Positions 12,746 through 29,367 of a DNA stretch of 64,000 bases are shown here, piece after piece (within the stretch, counting starts at the first letter, position 1; each line of letters opens with the position of its first letter). The stretch spans positions 8,761,371 through 8,825,370 of the forward strand of contig LNAC01000001.1 of assembly GCA_002007465.1 (NCBI GenBank), in the 5' to 3' direction. The DNA is from Ailurus styani (Eukaryota > Chordata > Mammalia > Carnivora > Ailuridae). The notes beneath the pieces are model-generated. The model was not told the origin of the DNA. It made no database searches and saw nothing but the letters and a program-made list of their open reading frames with translations. The translations under genes were made by a program, and so were the position numbers.

Positions 12746-14554
12746 GAGGGGAGAAGGCAGTGTGTGCACAAGAGCTGACCAGACTCGGTGAGACCTGTTT
12801 GACAGAAACCCATTTCCATCAAGAGTCCGAGTTGCCTTTTATTTGTTTTTAACTAAAAATGCTGTCGTTGGTGTTTACTTCATCTGACCTTAGCTGCTCC
12901 TTGGCAGGCAGCAGAGTGAGGCCACCACTTTGAAACGTGCTAAATAAAACCCCTGCCTAATGGCAGGAAGGCCTATGCGTGTGCGTGCTTCACACACACT
13001 GTGATGGAAGGACCCGAAGGCCATGGCTGGCCCCCTGGGGGAGCCCGCATGGACAGCAGAGAGTCAGACCAACCGGCCCCGGACGCAGGCCACGGACAGC
13101 GTCAGCGGCCCATGTGGTTCCTAAGGAACTGGGCCTCCCACCCTGCAAAACCCGGGCCCTCTGGTCGGTGCTTCCAACATGCAGGCGTTATTGGATTCCA
13201 AGAACGGGCCTCCTGCTTAGCAGCCAGACTCTTCTCCATGAGCTGTGGCTGAGCACATGGGGGTGGGGCGGGGGTGTGGGGGGCGTGTGGGCTCTGAAAT
13301 CCTGCCCACAACTCATGTTTTAAAACAGGGAGCTGACTCTCCAAACCAGCATCCTGATGGTTCTCTCAGAACCCAGGTGGCAGTCACGTCTCATGAGTCA
13401 GTTGGAGCAAGAGTTCTTCAGAGCTGTGTGGGGTCCGGTCCCAGCAGGAGGGCTAGGGAAGGGCGTGTGGCTGACAGTGGCCTTGGGAGCCAGCTGCAGA
13501 GGTGAGTAGGGGAGGCCGGGCAGTCTCTGGGTGAGGAGGAGCTGCCTGGAGGTGAGGGGCGCGGGGCAGAGCAGGTACGAGAGCAGGCTGGCCCTCCAGC
13601 CGTTCCCCAGGGTGGCTGAGGATGACACCCAGACACTTGAGTCTTACCACCTGCTCCGCCCAGCGCTGCCCACGGACCCACGTCGGCAGAACACAGTAGA
13701 AACTTGTGTGCCACCCCTGTGCGGTCCTACCTCTGACCTCGCCTGGAGCCACCTTCAAGAGGACAAGCTGGCTTTCCTATAGTGACCTTGAACCTGCACT
13801 GGGCCACTTGCCCAGCTATATGCCCCCTTTTGCACAACCTCAGGCCAGCCTCCCTTGAGGGACGTTTGCTGGAATGGGCCAGTGACCTTGCTAGCCAGTC
13901 AACACACCACTGCCCAAGTCTCAGGCCTGTCGGGGGTGGGAAGCAGGTGGAGACAGGCATGGCGCAGGTTCTAATAAGAACACGTGCTGCTCTTCCCAAC
14001 GCCCACCAGACGGGAGCCCTCTTCAAACTTGGCAGATGAAGAAATGGAGCCAGGAAACCTAGGACACAGGTTTCTGGACACAGCACCTGCTCAGCTGGGC
14101 CCCAGAAGATACGGCGAGGAGCCCCCTGCGGGCCGTGGCCTGTCTCTGAGCCCAAGCATCTACAGAATCATCTGGTACGGCTGGATGGGGACCGTTCAAG
14201 CCATGCAAATGTGCTGCCTGGTGTCACTCAAGGTTTCACAAAAGCTGGAAGCAGGGCCTGGAGCCGTGGAGCCAAGAGCGGGAGAGGTGTGGGTGAGCAG
14301 GGGCTCTGCGGGAGACGGAGCAGGGGGCGCTGCCCACCCCCCAGCCAGCGGGGCGGTTGAGGGACCGTGGAGCTGTCTGAAAGGGTCTGGAGGAACCACA
14401 CACCGAGCAGGCTGCAGGCCCCCAGAGCCACCTTCTCGAAGTGGGGATGGACTGAGACAGGCACAGAGGTGGACGGCCTGGGGGCTGTCGTCCCGAGAAG
14501 GGGAAGATGGGCTGCCGGCCCCGCACACAGGCCGGGTGCTCAGACCTCCTGGGC

Positions 14555-14755
14555 TGAAGTCCCAACCCTGCTTATCAGCTCCGAGACTTGAGCAAGATGC
14601 TGAATTTCTGAGCATCAATTTCTTCACCTGTCAAAGGGGATAAACATAGCATCCAGCTCAGGGCTGATCTGAGAATGGGACAGCGAATAAATGCGAAACG
14701 CTCCGCGTGACGTCTGACACGCGGCAAGTGCCCCACAGATGTTTGCTACTGAGCC
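14555..14755 (+). repeat. MIR-family SINE
   Basis: The core 'ATCAGCTCCGAGACTTGAGC' is followed by 'TTTCTTCACCTGTCAAAGG' and the MIR tail-like 'GTGCCCCACAGATGTTTGCT'. A related piece carrying 'GGAGAGGTTAAGTAACTTG' and 'AAAGGTCACACGGCCAGTAA' lies at about 14860-15080. Confidence 0.7.
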
Positions 14756-15083
14756 TGTCAGCTGAGGAACGAGGGGAGGCTGAGAACAACAGACACAACA
14801 GCAGCTGCACATCTCTCCAGCCTGCGCCCTCGGGGTCAGCCTTCACAGCTCCAGGGCAGGGGACATTTATCAGTCCCTCCTTTACTGAAGGGGAAACTGA
14901 GGCTCAATGACATCAGTGGACATCCATGTTACTTATATTATCAAGTGCTCACCATGCACCGTGTATTAACTCATTCACTCCCCGCAACAGCCAGAGAAAG
15001 TAGTGCAGATGGAAAATAGGCACGGAGAGGTTAAGTAACTTGTTCAAAGGTCACACGGCCAGTAAGAGACCAACCATGGTTTG

Positions 15084-15250
15084 GGGTTTTTTTGACAGTG
15101 GGAAGGAGAGAGAGAGAGAGAGAGAATCCCAAGCAGTTCCACACCCACTGCAGGGCCCGATGCGAGGCTCAGTCTCCCAACCCTGAGACCATGACCTGAG
15201 CCAAAATCGAGGAGTCAGATGCTTAACCCACTGAGCCGCCCAGGTGCCCA
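15084..15250 (-). mobile_element. Can-SINE, 3' truncated tail
   Basis: Reverse-orientation carnivore SINE: (GA)n at about 15107-15124, then 'GACCATGACCTGAGCC' and the terminal 'TGAGCCGCCCAGGTGCCC'. The poly-T/AATAAA part is nearly missing and no convincing target-site duplication is visible. Confidence 0.85.
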
Positions 15251-15613
15251 CAGACCATAGATTTGAACCCAGGTGCATCTGGCTCCAAAAGTTATGCTCT
15301 TTTAACTCAAGTTTGCCTCCCAGGCTCTCAGGCTCCTTTGTATCGCAAAAATCTCCATCAGAGCCCAAAGCAAGAAGAGGAAACAACTGCCCTAAGGGGG
15401 CCCATGAGAGCCTGCCGTGGGAGCATGGGGTGCAGGCCCCACAGGACCCCGGGGGCACCGGTCGGGGCAGCTGTGGCACCAAACACAACGTGTCAACAGT
15501 GTGCCAAGCTGCCTTCTTTGTGGCCTTGTATGTGACCCCATATGCAGGCCAAACTCCAACCCCACCGGAGTCCCGCGGCCCCTACGGAGGAGAGGCTGCT
15601 GAGTGTTTATGGA

Positions 15614-15653
15614 GGGCTGAGCCTGTGGTCTCTGGGCTGAGCCTGTGGTCTCC
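15614..15653 (+). repeat. 20-bp tandem duplication
   Basis: Two adjacent copies of a 20-mer beginning GGGCTGAGCCTG and ending GTGGTCTCT or GTGGTCTCC (15614-15633 and 15634-15653), with one mismatch at the last base. Confidence 0.95.
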
Positions 15654-16200
15654 AGGCTGACGGCTTCCAGCAGAACCTTCTGTGATCTCCCGAGGGGATG
15701 ACAGCTGGAGCCAGGTGGGCTCTGGCTAGGGCCGCCTCTGACCTCAATGCCACCTGGTGTTCCATCTCCACCTGGGGCAGCACCTCAGCCCTGGGACCAC
15801 CCAGAGCAGCAGGCCCACCAGAAAAACATCCGAGGAAAGGGAAGCGATGAAAAAACTGTGCCCAGAGTGAAAGAACCGGCTTCTTGCCCAAGATCATCTA
15901 AGCAGAGAGCAAAGGGATGTATCAGGCGTGCCAGGCCCACGGCTGCCATGAGGGCCTCGCTTAATTGGATTTCCCCTACACTGAACTTGGGCCTTTGTCC
16001 ACAGCCTCTTCAGTTACAAACTGGACCTTAGAGATCTGGTCGAGGAAGGACTAAGCCCTCGGTCTAGAAAACTGAACCTCCCCACTGCCCAAGGCCCCCC
16101 TTTTCCTGGGACGCGTGGAAAGCCTTCCCCTCTGCTCCTGCTGTGGGGCCTCCTCTCTGGTGTGTGCTCCCCACAGGGACAAAGGCCTGGGCTGACTTTC

Positions 16201-16416
16201 TTTTTTTTTTTTTTTTTAAAGATTTTTTTTTATTTATTCATTTGACACACAGAGAGAGATTACAAGTAGGCAGAGAGGCAGGCAGAGAGAGGAGAGAGGA
16301 GGAAGCAGGCTCCCTGCTGAGCAAAGAGCCCGATGCGGGCCTCGATCCCAGGACCCTGGGATCATGACCTGAGCCGAAGGCAGAGGCTTTAACCCACTGA
16401 GCCACCCAGGCGCCCA
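16201..16416 (-). mobile_element. Can-SINE, young mustelid-type
   Basis: Full-length inverted SINE with a T-rich start, 'ATTACAAGTAGGCAGAGAGG', 'GATCATGACCTGAGCCGAAG' and the terminal 'GAGCCACCCAGGCGCCC'. A perfect 13-bp target-site duplication TGGGCTGACTTTC flanks it (16188-16200, 16417-16429), so the insertion is recent. Confidence 0.97.
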
Positions 16417-17054
16417 TGGGCTGACTTTCAAGCTAAGTTTCTGCAACAGCCTAGCCGGGTCCAGCCCCCCAGACTCCTGGAAGATTTCACAGAGACCAAG
16501 GCACTTCCAGCTGCTTAAAGCCGCACCTGATTGAGGGCACGTCGAGGGGAGCCCTGCCCTACATCCCCCCAACCAAGACTTAAGGTCTAGTTCTTATGTC
16601 AGAAGCCAAGCCAGGACAACAGGAATCGGCTTCAGCCTGTGCTTTCTGGAGACTCAGGACAGGAGAGTCCTTGGGTCACAGAGAGCCTGGCTCCATCCTG
16701 TCCTTCCCTGACCTTCTAGACTCAGCCACCATGTCTGGTACAGAACAGAGGCTCAGGAAATCTTTGTTGACTGACTGCATGATGTATGGGTTCAACAAAC
16801 TCTCTTTAGTTTGGAAAGCTCCAGATGCAAGGGCAACTGTCCTCAGACCCTATTGTATGAAGCCAGAGTGGCCGAGCACAGTTGTTAGGAACACTGGTAA
16901 AACCCCGCATGATGATTTTGAAATAAATGGTAAGTCTTCAGGCTCAACCCTGCATGGACACTCTGTCATAATGAGGAGCTGCTGTTGACCTTGTAATCAT
17001 TTCAAAAGACAGCAACCAGCTGTTCGCAGGGAAAGGAGAAAGAAGGACACCAGG

Positions 17055-17599
17055 AAGCAGAGTATGAAGAAGTAGTTTAATAGCTCAAACTCAAAGTCAT
17101 TGTACTCCCAGTTCTGAAGAACTTCCTAAAAGAGGCGACTCTGGCCATTTTGGAAGCCAACGTTCACCCACCCGTGGTCTCCGGCGTTGACCTCCTCTGG
17201 GTGCTGACTGGGAGGAAAGCATAAACGTGCCCAGAACCATCCTGGCTCCCGCGGACCTTCCTCCATCTATGCATTCTTTCGACTGCCTTAGTCAGACTAA
17301 GATGAAGACTCGGTAAGAGGAAGAGACAAATGTTGACTGTCTAAGCAGGAACAGTCCAAGCTGGCGAGGAAAAGCGTACATAGGATACAGAAGGGCGAGC
17401 TTCTGCCTGCGAATCTACGACATTACATTTGTTTTGCCTGCAAACTATCAAGAAGGATTCTGTTGGCCAGGTGTTTCCGCTGGACAAGTAACATGGTTGT
17501 CCAAAGTCCTGGGTGTCCCGTGCCACCAGGCCAGAGTCATCATGCGTCGTCCACTGGAGAGTCTTTGAGGGAAACATGAAATCCAGCTCATGCCTCTAC
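17055..17599 (-). other. HTRA1 3' UTR
   Basis: This is the part of the last HTRA1 exon after the stop codon. It runs about 545 nt to just past an ATTAAA signal; the cleavage position is estimated from the usual 10-30 nt spacing and is not seen directly. A small inverted repeat (GACTGT at 17335-17340, ACAGTC at 17351-17356) could form a 6-bp stem. No interspersed repeat is inside it. A U-rich stretch follows the signal on the minus strand, as expected for a downstream processing element. Confidence 0.75.
17076..17081 (-). promoter_or_regulatory. HTRA1 poly(A) signal ATTAAA
   Basis: The plus strand reads TTTAAT, that is ATTAAA on the coding strand. I see no AATAAA between the stop codon and here, so this common variant hexamer is the best candidate. 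A U/GU-rich segment (TGGTGTCCTTCTTTC) lies 30-50 nt downstream. Confidence 0.7.
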
Positions 17600-19375
<1,776 letters not shown>

Positions 19376-20106
19376 TCAGCCCTCACCACACAGCCAAATG
19401 CCTGCACCATCATCCTTGTCTTAGGAGGTAACTGAGCCACACACGTCAGGTCGTTCCCAATGTCATAAGCCAGGAAGTAGCAGAGTCGGGACAAGAACTC
19501 AGGAAGCCAGATGCCAGGATTCCTTCCCCATACCTCTGTCTCCCACGGTTCCAAGACAAGTAACGATTCACATCTTAGTCTTGGCAGCTCAGTCCATATT
19601 TGGGAGGGCCAAAAATTTAATATGCATCTAAACTATAGTAATATAGTCACAGTTGATTAGTAATAAAGTAACTGTGGTAACTAATGTAGTAACGCCTATG
19701 TTAATATGTTCTGCTCTTTGCTGACTTTACCTACAAGCGTTTCAACCATGCCCTTAGTTACCAGGACCCATGGGATGATACCAGACTTTCCAACAAGGTT
19801 AAAACGCTGGTGTGGTATGAGGCTGGCAGTCACATGCCACACCTTCCACCAGCTCGGGGAAAACAAGCCCATCTGTCATCGAGGCCTGACCCAGCATTCC
19901 GGCAGCCGCAGCCCACGTGCGGCGGGGCTCAGGAATGGCAGGGCGCTCTGGGCTGAGGGAGGTGCTTGGGGCACTCCTGGAATGTGGGTTTCAACAGACC
20001 AAGTGGTGAAAGGAAGGCATGAGAGAGAGTGACCAACACGCCCCACTGTGCAGGGCTGCCTACAAAGAGGAGGGCAGAATCTTCTAGAAGGAAGGACCTG
20101 CTCCAA

Positions 20107-20122
20107 ACACACACACACACAC
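20107..20122 (+). repeat. (AC)8 microsatellite
   Basis: Perfect AC dinucleotide run in HTRA1 intron 7. Confidence 0.95.
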
Positions 20123-20185
20123 GAAGGATAAAACCAGAGGCCTGGGCTCATGGTCCTTTCTCTTTCCTGATGTTTCTCAATTTTA

Positions 20186-20374
20186 TTTTTTTATTATTTT
20201 TAAAGTATTTATTTGAGAGAGAGGAAAAGAGCATGAGAGCGGGGGCAGGGGGGGGTGGCAGAGGGAGAAGCTTCCCCGAGCAAGGAATCCAACATGGGGC
20301 TTGATCCCAGGACTCTGGGATCACAACCTGAACTGAAGGCAGATGCTGAATGGACTGAGCCACCCAAGTGCCCC
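20186..20374 (-). mobile_element. Can-SINE, older subtype
   Basis: Inverted carnivore SINE ending 'GAGCCACCCAAGTGCCCC'. A 17-bp duplication of the target (GATGTTTCTCAATTTTA at 20169-20185, GATGTTTCTTAATTTTA at 20375-20391) with one difference flanks it. Confidence 0.93.
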
Positions 20375-20512
20375 GATGTTTCTTAATTTTAACCAGAAAC
20401 TGAGATGCTTAAGACAGTACAAGGTTTCTCTTTCACGGTGCCAGTGAGAGCCTTCTGAAGTTCAGGTTTATTTAAATATAAGACACAGACAAGGGAAGTC
20501 CTGCTTACCCAC

Positions 20513-20570
20513 CTGGATGTGAGCGACATCATTCGGATGCCGATATACTTCTTCTTGGTAATGGCTTTGC
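20513..20570 (-). CDS. HTRA1: HTRA1 exon 7 (linker before the PDZ domain)
   Basis: 58-nt exon coding for the end of codon 374, residues 375-392 and the first two bases of codon 394 as joined (KAITKKKYIGIRMMSLTS, then the split serine). It starts after acceptor CACCAG at 20571. By homology (human ...LTSSKAKEL) the donor is GTGGGT beginning at 20512, which makes the AG+C serine codon with exon 8. A second GT four bases on, GTAAGC at 20508, has a better intron side but would add GTGG and shift the frame. The region lies in the linker between protease and PDZ domains. No internal defect is seen. Confidence 0.95.
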
Positions 20571-23153
<2,583 letters not shown>

Positions 23154-23186
23154 CAGGTTTACTAATGGGCCTCCCGAGTTTCCATA
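23154..23186 (-). CDS. HTRA1: HTRA1 exon 5 (33-nt exon with catalytic Ser328)
   Basis: A 33-nt exon encoding YGNSGGPLVNL, residues 325-335. It lies between acceptor AATTTCAG and donor GTAAGG and has phase 0 at both ends. GNSGGPL is the nucleophile motif of trypsin-like HtrA proteases, and its serine is S328 in human numbering. Together with H220 and D250 in exon 3 the triad is complete. It is too short to stand out as an open frame and was found by looking for the missing join between exons 4 and 6. Since 33 is a multiple of three, skipping would give an in-frame protein 11 residues shorter that lacks the catalytic serine. Homopolymers lie on both sides (U20 after the donor; A29 about 185 nt before the acceptor, coding strand). 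Confidence 0.96.
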
Positions 23187-23367
23187 CTGAAATTAAGCAA
23201 AAATTAAAAGGTGATGAGTTCATGTCTTTACATGCCCCAATGTACTTCCCTGCCTGGCATGCCCCTGAATGCAGGTTCTTCTCTTGGATTTGCTGCTCTC
23301 GACCTGATATTCTGCTTGAAAAAGGGACCTTAAAATTTTTCAGAAAGCTTTAGATGTGCCATAAATG

Positions 23368-23399
<32 letters not shown>

Positions 23400-24183
23400 G
23401 GCTCCAAAGCCCGGAGACCGACTATGACCTCCCTACAACACCCAACACTACTTCCTTCTCTTGACAACAGCCTGGCTGCCAAGTGGCTGGAGTATTTTAG
23501 GTCTGCACCGCCCCCCACCTCTGTGATCCCTGCTGCTGGGGCTGGAAATCCACACGGTTTGCTCTTCTTCCATGACTTCATGCAGATCACAAGAAAGTTT
23601 GGGAATCATGCCTACTAGAGGCAGCAAGTGCATAAAACACACCTTTTCTTATTTATTAAACAGATGTATGGGAAGGGAGAACCACTGCTCTTTAGAAACG
23701 CCAATCCTGTAAGAAGACTGCCCAAAGGAAAAAATTGTGATTTTAAAAAAGATTCCATTGATGAGACGGTCTGGAGCAATGCCCGGCCTCCTCAGACATC
23801 GGACAGTAGGGGCCTACCGCTCAGACTGTGCCCCAAGGCAGAGCAAACCCCTGGGGGTGCGGTGGGAGAGCAAGAGTGTCTGCACCAGGCTGAGCATCCC
23901 TTCTGCACAAAGCCTCAAAAGCAGCTCCACCAAGGGGCCTGGAAGCAGGGGAGCCACGGCCCCTCGGGTGGAATGGGAGCTCCTCTGGGCTACAGACCTT
24001 GGCGTATCTGAAGGTGCTTCACAGGAGTCCCTGGAGATTTCGAAGGCTGAGGACCACCCCTCGGCCTCATCTGCTCTAGGGATTCAAAGGGAACTCCTTG
24101 CCCGGCACCTTGAGGGTCCCGACTCCACCCCTGCTGCCTGAGCCCAGCTTTCCGAACAACCAGCCCGACCCCGCGGGGCTCAC
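23187..24183 (-). other. HTRA1 intron 4
   Basis: GT-AG intron of about 1 kb (donor GTGAGC, acceptor AATTTCAG). It contains a T29 tract on the plus strand at 23371-23399 and otherwise unique sequence. Confidence 0.95.
23371..23399 (-). repeat. Pure 29-base A/T homopolymer
   Basis: T29 on the plus strand (A29 in the HTRA1 transcript). No Can-SINE head or other repeat is recognisable beside it, unlike most long A tails here. Confidence 0.95.
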
Positions 24184-24378
24184 GTTGATGATGGCGTCCG
24201 TCTGGATGTAGTCCATGTCCGAGTTCCGCAGCCCCAGCTCTTTGCCACCGCGCTGGGTGGTGCTGACGATCCCGGTGGTGACGGTGTTTTGAAGGGAAAA
24301 CGGGCTTCCGATGGCGACCACGAACTCCCCCGGCCTCAGCTCTGAGGAGCGGCCAAGCAGCAGGACAGGCAGCCTTCC
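24184..24378 (-). CDS. HTRA1: HTRA1 exon 4 (protease core, residues 260-324)
   Basis: 195-nt exon, phase 0 at both ends, between acceptor GGTTCCAG and donor GTGAGC. The peptide starts [20 protein letters not shown] and ends [12 protein letters not shown]. It forms the middle of the trypsin-like domain: the [10 protein letters not shown] turn, the [18 protein letters not shown] strands, and the loop TQRGGKELG that corresponds to the activation (L3/LD-type) region in HtrA proteins. V297 and R302, positions of human CARASIL variants, are intact. R261 replaces the lysine I recall from human (GKLPV). The oxyanion-hole and catalytic serine residues follow in exon 5. Confidence 0.97.
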
Positions 24379-25769
24379 CTGGAACCACAAGGCGGGCATT
24401 GCTGCATCCCGTTAACAGACGGACGCACGGACATCAGGGAGCGCCAGGCAGTGACAGGTGTTGGGGGAAAGTGAGGTCAGGCCCATCATCTCTTCCCAAG
24501 CCGAGGCCACATGGCCCCTCCCTGCATCTTGCAAGCTGTCTCAGGGCCAGGGACCACCGAAGCCACTGGCCAAGGAGAACACAGATGGTCACGGGAGGCT
24601 GTCTCGGGGTCACACATCTGGAAGCTATCAGCACAGACTTAATGAAACCTTGAGACCAGGAGACAAAGTCTGGATTTGGGGCCAGGCTGCCTAAGGCCAT
24701 CTTAGAGAATGAAGATACATGGAAGGATCCTGAGCCCACACCCGCGCCCCCGGGTGGAAGGGAAGGTTGGATCAGCTCCCACTTATCGGAGGCACATCTG
24801 TCCGGAGTCCTGGGCAGTCGGGAGCCCTGAGGGCTGGAACTGCACGGGCCCCACTGGGTGAGTCTCCATGCCAAATACAGGGCAATTCTGGTGACGGGCA
24901 GAGGGGGGATCGGGGTGGCAAGGCATCCGGCTCCCCCCACTCCTCCACCAGCACCAAGACCCAAGAAGTAGGCTCTCTCCTCACCTGTAAAGACCCTCCG
25001 TCAGTCCCCTCTGTTCCCGGCCCAGGTGAACCGACTAATCCAACAAGCCCCATCCCCGATGCCCTCGGAGGGCCGGGCACAGTCGGGAGGCTCCACACAA
25101 GTCTTCAGACAACACAGGGCCGACTCAAGCCAGCTGGAGTGGCCAGGGCTGGGGAAGCCCGGCTTCCAGCGGGAAGGCCTGAGGCCCTCCCCTTCCCTTC
25201 CTGCCCGAGCCAAGCAAACCACCCTCTTGCCTTTGTTCCCCAACAAGAGGAGCAGCTGCCCCAAACAACAGGGACCAGGCCCAGGAAGCCACCACCCCAC
25301 CCTGGCCTCCTGCGAATCGCACCTCCAACTTCCTCCTGTTTGTCCACCTCAAAAAAGAAAGGAGGCGGGGGCGGGGCAGGAGGGTGGGGTGAGTCAAAAT
25401 GAACAGTTACTTTCGCATCTGCCCTGAAAGGGATAGAGCAGACACCAGCGGATGAGGTGAGGTGGGGTGATGACTGGGCCCATTTCACAGATGAAGATAT
25501 TAAGGCTCCAAGAGACTGGGTGACTTGAGACAGAACAGAGACTCACACCTGAGGCCGTGACCCTGAACCCAGACTCTCATCGGCTCCACGGCACTGTGCA
25601 CACAGGCCCCTCCCCACTCCAGATAAGAAAGATGCTGGGCCAGAAAGTTCGTGGAGGAAGGAACATTGAAGAAGGGACCTAAGAGTAGCTTTGAGAAATG
25701 GCGTGAGAAGGAACGCCCCTCGGAGCACAGCCAGTGAGAGGCCCAGGAGAGCTGTCAAGAGCAGAGACC

Positions 25770-25915
25770 CCTGGGCAGGCTCCTGATTGGATCCTGGCCT
25801 GCGTTTACAACCACTTGGGTCCTCAGTGTTCTCATCTGGAAAATGGGACTACCACGACACACCTGTCTCATGAGTTGGTTGTGAGAATGAGGTGACAAGA
25901 CCTGAATATCAAGAC
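25770..25915 (+). repeat. MIR-family SINE fragment
   Basis: 'TGGGTCCTCAGTGTTCTCATC', 'TGGAAAATGGGACTACC' and 'GGTTGTGAGAATGAGGTGA' follow the MIR core order. A related piece with 'CCATTTCACAGATGAAGATA' lies at 25460-25590. Confidence 0.65.
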
Positions 25916-28734
25916 CTTGAATATCACCTGGCTCCTGTGAAGCATCCTGTTAGTGGGACAGGTAAGCGTCCCCGAAGCGTTGGTGATTGTTGCTGGCTTG
26001 GGGATCTGTGCAGATCCAGCGAGGGAACCCCACCAGCTAAACTCCCACGAGCTAGCCGTGTCACCCAGCCTTCCATCCAGGAAAAGGCTGGTGGCTCGGA
26101 GCTACCCTAACAGCGACCCCGGGGGTCACCCGAGGCCACAGTGCCCAGTGCTGCTCTGTTAGGGGCAGGCCGGCCACTCCGCGCCCCCCAAGTTCCTCGG
26201 CGTCCAGCGGCATGCCAGCGAGCTCAGCTCGGCCTGTTTACCCTGGGCCCGTGCCAGCCGCCCCTGCCAGGAATGACTTCATCCGACAGTCCCAGCGGGT
26301 GGGCGAGCGGGGCCCGTGATGTGTACGAGGCCGGTCTGGGGGAGGCCTGCTGGGGACATGGCCGCTCCTTCAGGGCTGGGCAAGGGGACACGGCAAGGAA
26401 GGCTCCCTGGCGCTGGGTACATCTGGCTTTTCACCAACTTCAAGGCAAGAATCAAGTTCAAACAGAAAGGTGGGCCCAGCCCACATCAGCTCAGCCACAA
26501 ACTGGGAACCACATCAGAAAGTTCCGTGGGGCAGGGCTGTGGAGATCCTAATTAGTCCTCGCCTGCCCTCTGTGCCTACGCTCCACCTCCGCCCCCTCAG
26601 AAGGTGGCAGGCGCAGGCTCCCAGTTCTTGGGGTTCGGAAGCAGAGGGGCCTAGAGACGACACCCCCGAGCTCTTCTTTTCCAAGTCTGAGCTCAGGCCC
26701 AGCGGACGAGTCAGGAGGCAAACACTTCTGGGACAGTGGAGCTGTGAGGACACAGGAGGGACAGCACCCAGGACTCCGTGGACCTCCGTGGTGCTCACTG
26801 TGGAGGGTCCGGGACCTCCAGCACCTTCCACCACTGTGAAGGTGTCGCACTCGAGGGACCACATGGGCCTGGACAAGGGGACACCAGGGCGTCTCCCCAA
26901 GAACCAGTCCTCACTTGAACAAAACAGGGGGACACCTGGATCCCAAGTGGCCGTTCAGACCGGCACTGATGGGCCCCATGGGCAGCATCAGCCCTGCCTC
27001 GTATAAGCTTTTATTCCCTCAAGCGTCTCCTACGTCATCATGAAGGACAATCAGAGACAGAAATAAGCAAGTGGACATACCCCGAGAGGGCGGGGCTTTT
27101 AATAGGAAAGTTTGATTGATGTGAAAGGAACGCACCTTCCACCTCCCAGCTGACAAAGCCTTTCGTGGCCACCGAGAGCATTAGGGTGGGCGTGCCCCCA
27201 TTTCACAGAAGTGGAAACCGAGACTCAGAGACGGAGGGCCCCTCCCGGCTAATGAGCAGCCTGGCTAAAGAAGAGAACAGGCTTCCTAACTGGCCGACCT
27301 GTGCTCTGACCTGTGCTACGCGTTCACCTGGAATCTAACTGTCGGCAGAAATCTCTGTAAGCCGGTGACATGGGATGGAAATGTGGGTCAGGCCAGACTT
27401 CAACTAAACCCTCCAGGAAGCTGACAGGTCTTTTTGGGGCCATCTGGCCCCCTGCTCCCCACAGGGGCTGCTGGCCCCGCGAGCATCAGGCCCTCCAGCT
27501 GTGCCCGATCCAAGTGGGCCTCCTCAGGCCTACGGTCCTCCTTCCAGGTCTGTCCGCTCAACACAGTTCCACCTCTGCTGGCCAGACTCCTGCTCGGTAA
27601 CTGAGCCCTTGATTCCATGGCTGTCTAGACACAGGCTCCACGGGGGCCTGGGGGAGACGAAAGGCAGACACGGCTGCAAGCGCCAAGCCACACCTCGGGC
27701 TTGACCTCCAGGTGGGGAGCACCGGTCCGCTCACTCCCGCCTTCACTCTGTGCAGAGGCGGGTCCCCAAGCCACCCACATCAAAGGCGTCCCAAGGCTCC
27801 CGGAGCAGACACTCTGCCTGAGTCTCCTTCTGAAGGGCCCCTCTCCCGACAGCCACTTCCCACACCTCACCGCCTCCTCGGAGCCTGGCCCGCAGCACGC
27901 CTGGGAAGCAAAACACAGACATCTCTCCTCCCCTTGGCGGGCAGCGAGGGGGCGAGCGGCTCCCATTCCCACATCAGACTCCCTAACCACCGGGGGGCTG
28001 ACAACGTAAACTGGGTGTGCACACCACAGGGGTGGGGTGGGAGGGGCTGCACATGGCTGTAGCGGAGAGCATGGGGCTCAAGACTGGCCCAAGTCCTTCG
28101 AGGTGTTTCCATCATGCTGCTAGTTCTCCAGGTCACGCCGATGCCGACGAGAGGCGGGGAGGCTCTCTGCACGGGGACTCACTAATGCTACAGGACCTCC
28201 TCACACCACCACCGAGGGCGACTTCAGGAAAACAGGACTCCCCCCAACACCTGGGTTTCCGGCCCACTAGCACCTAGGCCGGTGGAGAAGGAGCCCGGGC
28301 GTCAGAAGTCCTGGGTGTGGACTCCAGACTTACCATGTCTGTGTTAAATTACTGAATACTACCCATAGGCAGGATACTAATTGTGTGGTAGATTTAATGC
28401 GAAAACTTGGAAGAGGCTGGTGCATAGCGTGATTAAAGCAGCCTCTCCCATTCATTTCATAACAACAACCAACCAGCAGACCTGGCAGCACTGTTCCCAC
28501 AAAACACCACCAACATGAAAGAGAACTTTCACAACAAGCATTCACTGAGCGCCTCCGATCAGCCGGGCACAGTGAACACAGAAGATCAATCAATCCATCC
28601 GGGCCTCCGGGCCTACTGTCTGATGGGCTGGAGTCACATGGCAGTAAAAAGAGACAAAGTCCAAATCTCATTGTCATGGTCAGCTCAGTCCAGAACGTTC
28701 TGTAAGGACTAAATATAGATCAACACTAAAAATG

Positions 28735-29110
28735 ATATGGGTGCATCAATGAGGGTGTTTTCAGCTGTGAGTAACAGAAAACCCAACTCCAATGGAGGAA
28801 ATGTCCAACCGTTCAAGGGCAGGGTGGGCAAAGGGCTCATCACGTCAAGACTCACGGACCTCTCTCCTTCTGTCCCATCAACCTAAGCCATCTCCATTCC
28901 AGACGTTATGTAAAGACGTGACTATGCCCAGTGGAAGTCACAGGATCTTTTCCCCCCTGTGTGGACAAAGAGCAAAGCATTTGGGGCCTAGCACCTTCTT
29001 CCTCCTGGGTCATCGGCCAGCAATTAGTCATAAGGCTACCCCCAACCACTCTTTGGCAAGGGAAACATGGCCCCCACGACAACCTTAGCCTCCCCAGGAT
29101 TTGCCTGTGT
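28735..29110 (+). repeat. Possible ancient interspersed repeat
   Basis: 'TCAGCTGTGAGTAACAGAAAACC' followed by 'GTCATCGGCCAGCAATTAGTC' resembles an old dispersed mammalian repeat that I cannot name. Weak evidence. Confidence 0.3.
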
Positions 29111-29367
29111 TAGGAACGAGATGGAGGGACCAGGGCTGTGCCCGCAGGCGCAAGGCTGAGTCCATGGTGGGGGGAGGCTGCAGAGACGCGGCCATCAGCA
29201 ACCACCAAGGCTTAGGGGAAAGTGGTTCATTTTAGAGCAGCAATCCTAATACCTAACCATGTTTGGGAAGGGCTCTAATAAGTAGACGCTCCTCCATGCA
29301 GGTTTTTGTGGGGTGGGGATGGGAACAAGAGGAGAAATCCTCTTCGAAAAACAGTAATGGTCGCAAG

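Larger units (their letters stand above)
1..17054. other. Region downstream of HTRA1, no gene seen
   Basis: No exon of a recognisable protein and no RNA gene could be supported here. The open frames present are short, lack conserved motifs and often run through repeats. In other mammals the next gene beyond the HTRA1 3' end is DMBT1, tens of kilobases away, so an exon-free stretch is expected. Repeats within it are listed separately. Stretches without any repeat I could name are roughly 1030-1940, 2200-3100, 3865-5400, 5790-7660, 8240-10230, 11770-12480, 12750-14550, 15255-16185 and 16430-17050. They look like ordinary unique sequence, with possible conserved blocks noted in the findings. Confidence 0.75.
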